Origin: Flavobacteriaceae bacterium UBA3159
Lineage (GTDB): Bacteria > Bacteroidota > Bacteroidia > Flavobacteriales > Flavobacteriaceae
Direction of reading: 5' to 3'
Assembly (NCBI GenBank): GCA_002364535.1
Contig: DEYL01000029.1
Span: forward strand, 1-6,807
Length of the DNA stretch: 6,807 bases
Position numbers and translations under genes: made by a program. The notes beneath the pieces were generated by a model that worked only from the letters and a program-made list of their open reading frames with translations, was not told the origin of the DNA and made no database searches. Every line of letters begins with the position of its first letter. The first letter of the stretch is position 1. This document shows, one piece after another, positions 5,933 through 6,807 of the stretch.

Positions 5933-6807
5933 GTGGAGGAGAAATTAATTTCCAAAAAAAAGCCTTTTTTTCCCATATCCGACGATTTGATGCATTTTTT
6001 AAAAAAGTACGATCGTTGGATGGAGTCTTCGATCTGTTATGAGGACTTGTTGCGATTTTCTGGCTCCGTGATCGTTTATGACAAATATGATCAGGATACC
6101 CTATGGGTAAGGGTTTACTATTCCGATTCTGATCGGGAGGAAATAGATTTCGCTCTAAAAACGATTTACACCCAACTGCATTCCGATGGTGGTGATTCCT
6201 CTTTACCGGATCTAAATATTGACGCCATAGACTACTGTACCTTTGGCAATTCAAAACCTTTTCGGATTAAAATTCGAAATGTTCTGAACGATAACTTTAC
6301 CTATTTCTATGTAAAGAAAACCGATGCTTCCCGGGTATACGGTTTGGAGTTTGAACATACCCTTTCGCCCTATAACCTCAATTATATGGTCAATCACGAT
6401 ACTTTGATTGAGGAACATATTGCAGGCATTCCAGGGGATGTATTTATCAAGGAGTACCTACCCCATTGTAGCTCAGCTGAAAAAGCTCAAATTGCCAAAG
6501 AGTACGTGAAGTTCAATGAGCGATGTATGGTACGATTGCTGGGAGATATGCGGGCCTACAATTACGTGGTGATTCCCATTCACGATTTCGATCATGTGAT
6601 CTACAAGATTAGGGCCATAGATTTTGACCAACAATGTTTTGAGGGGAAACTATCGGTATATCGTCCCCAATTCTTTAAGGAGAATTATCCATTGATTTTG
6701 GTGGTTAAGGACAAGTTGAATCACGAGTCGATCATCCAATACAAAATTGAGGAACGTTCCATCGTTTCGCGTCGATTGATCAATTCAGGTAATCGAACTT
6801 ATTTTCT
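5933..6807 (+). CDS. Uncharacterised flavobacterial-type protein, possible kinase-like fold (3' end outside window)
   Basis: A long open frame runs without a stop from 5879 to the window edge; 291 codons are counted from GTG 5933. The protein looks soluble, with no signal peptide or membrane segment, and is rich in aromatic and charged residues. It resembles conserved proteins of unknown function in Flavobacteriia as I recall them; I know of no assigned role. Suggestive residues: FYVKK at 125-129 (possible nucleotide-binding Lys), an acidic helix LIEEH at 158-162, GDMRAYN at 204-210 (D205-x4-N210) and AIDFDQQ at 228-234 (D230). Their order resembles the K, E, DxxxxN and D(F) set of kinase-like phosphotransferases; this is inference. 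Start uncertain: GTG 5933 sits just after a -7 box; ATG 5990 and ATG 6020 lack a visible ribosome site and would remove or shorten the KKPFFPISDDLMHFLKKYD segment. Divergent from uvrB, with no operon partner visible. Confidence 0.85.
   Translation, partial: MEEKLISKKKPFFPISDDLMHFLKKYDRWMESSICYEDLLRFSGSVIVYDKYDQDTLWVRVYYSDSDREEIDFALKTIYTQLHSDGGDSSLPDLNIDAIDYCTFGNSKPFRIKIRNVLNDNFTYFYVKKTDASRVYGLEFEHTLSPYNLNYMVNHDTLIEEHIAGIPGDVFIKEYLPHCSSAEKAQIAKEYVKFNERCMVRLLGDMRAYNYVVIPIHDFDHVIYKIRAIDFDQQCFEGKLSVYRPQFFKENYPLILVVKDKLNHESIIQYKIEERSIVSRRLINSGNRTYF

Noticed and set aside
5883..6254. Minus-strand open frame of 123 codons opposite the right-hand gene
   Set aside because: It is antisense to a longer plus-strand frame with convincing protein character and a promoter box; its own translation looks like low-quality, Ser/Arg/His-rich shadow sequence.
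1..6807. Mobile elements, CRISPR arrays, tRNA/rRNA genes, defence or biosynthetic clusters
   Set aside because: No transposase, terminal repeats, regularly spaced repeats or RNA gene signatures were seen; five of the six genes are ordinary housekeeping genes and the sixth is of unknown function.

Overview
The window looks like chromosomal housekeeping DNA from a member of the Bacteroidota, most likely class Flavobacteriia. The protein variants fit that group: a MnmA with an insertion before its GQRKG motif, a LysA with an HTGSD motif, a SucC with no adjacent sucD, and a last gene that resembles uncharacterised flavobacterial proteins as I remember them. The DNA is fairly AT-rich, Shine-Dalgarno sequences are weak or absent, and several starts are preceded by the Bacteroidota -7 promoter box TAnnTTTG. 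I cannot name a genus from sequence alone.

Layout: (1) 1-648, plus strand: the C-terminal part of mnmA (tRNA 2-thiouridylase), cut by the left edge. (2) 645-1877, minus strand: complete lysA (diaminopimelate decarboxylase, last step of lysine synthesis), convergent with mnmA; the two stop codons share one CTAG. (3) 1878-2049: a divergent control region with -7 boxes on both strands, a perfect 13-bp palindrome, a hairpin-like inverted repeat and a decamer present three times. (4) 2050-3252, plus: complete sucC (succinyl-CoA synthetase beta subunit, TCA cycle). (5) 3253-3353: a short regulatory region with paired TGTCA-type boxes and a sigma-54-like -24/-12 element. (6) 3354-3770, plus: an Hsp20 small heat-shock chaperone. 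(7) 3794-3824: a hairpin terminator between convergent hsp20 and uvrB. (8) 3825-5816, minus: complete uvrB (nucleotide excision repair). (9) 5817-5932: a divergent intergenic region with a perfect -7 box facing right. (10) 5933-6807, plus: the first 291 codons of a gene that runs off the right edge, encoding a soluble protein of unknown function.

The genes do not form one operon. They alternate in direction, and each appears to have its own promoter. They cover tRNA modification, lysine synthesis, the TCA cycle, protein quality control and DNA repair, so synteny gives little functional information. I see no mobile element, tRNA, rRNA or CRISPR array, and no gap of more than about 175 bp between genes. 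The most interesting item is the truncated right-hand gene: it carries a D-x4-N ... IDFD arrangement reminiscent of kinase-like phosphotransferase active sites. This is a hypothesis from motif reading, not a demonstrated homology. Next are the hsp20 control region and the lysA/sucC intergenic palindrome.
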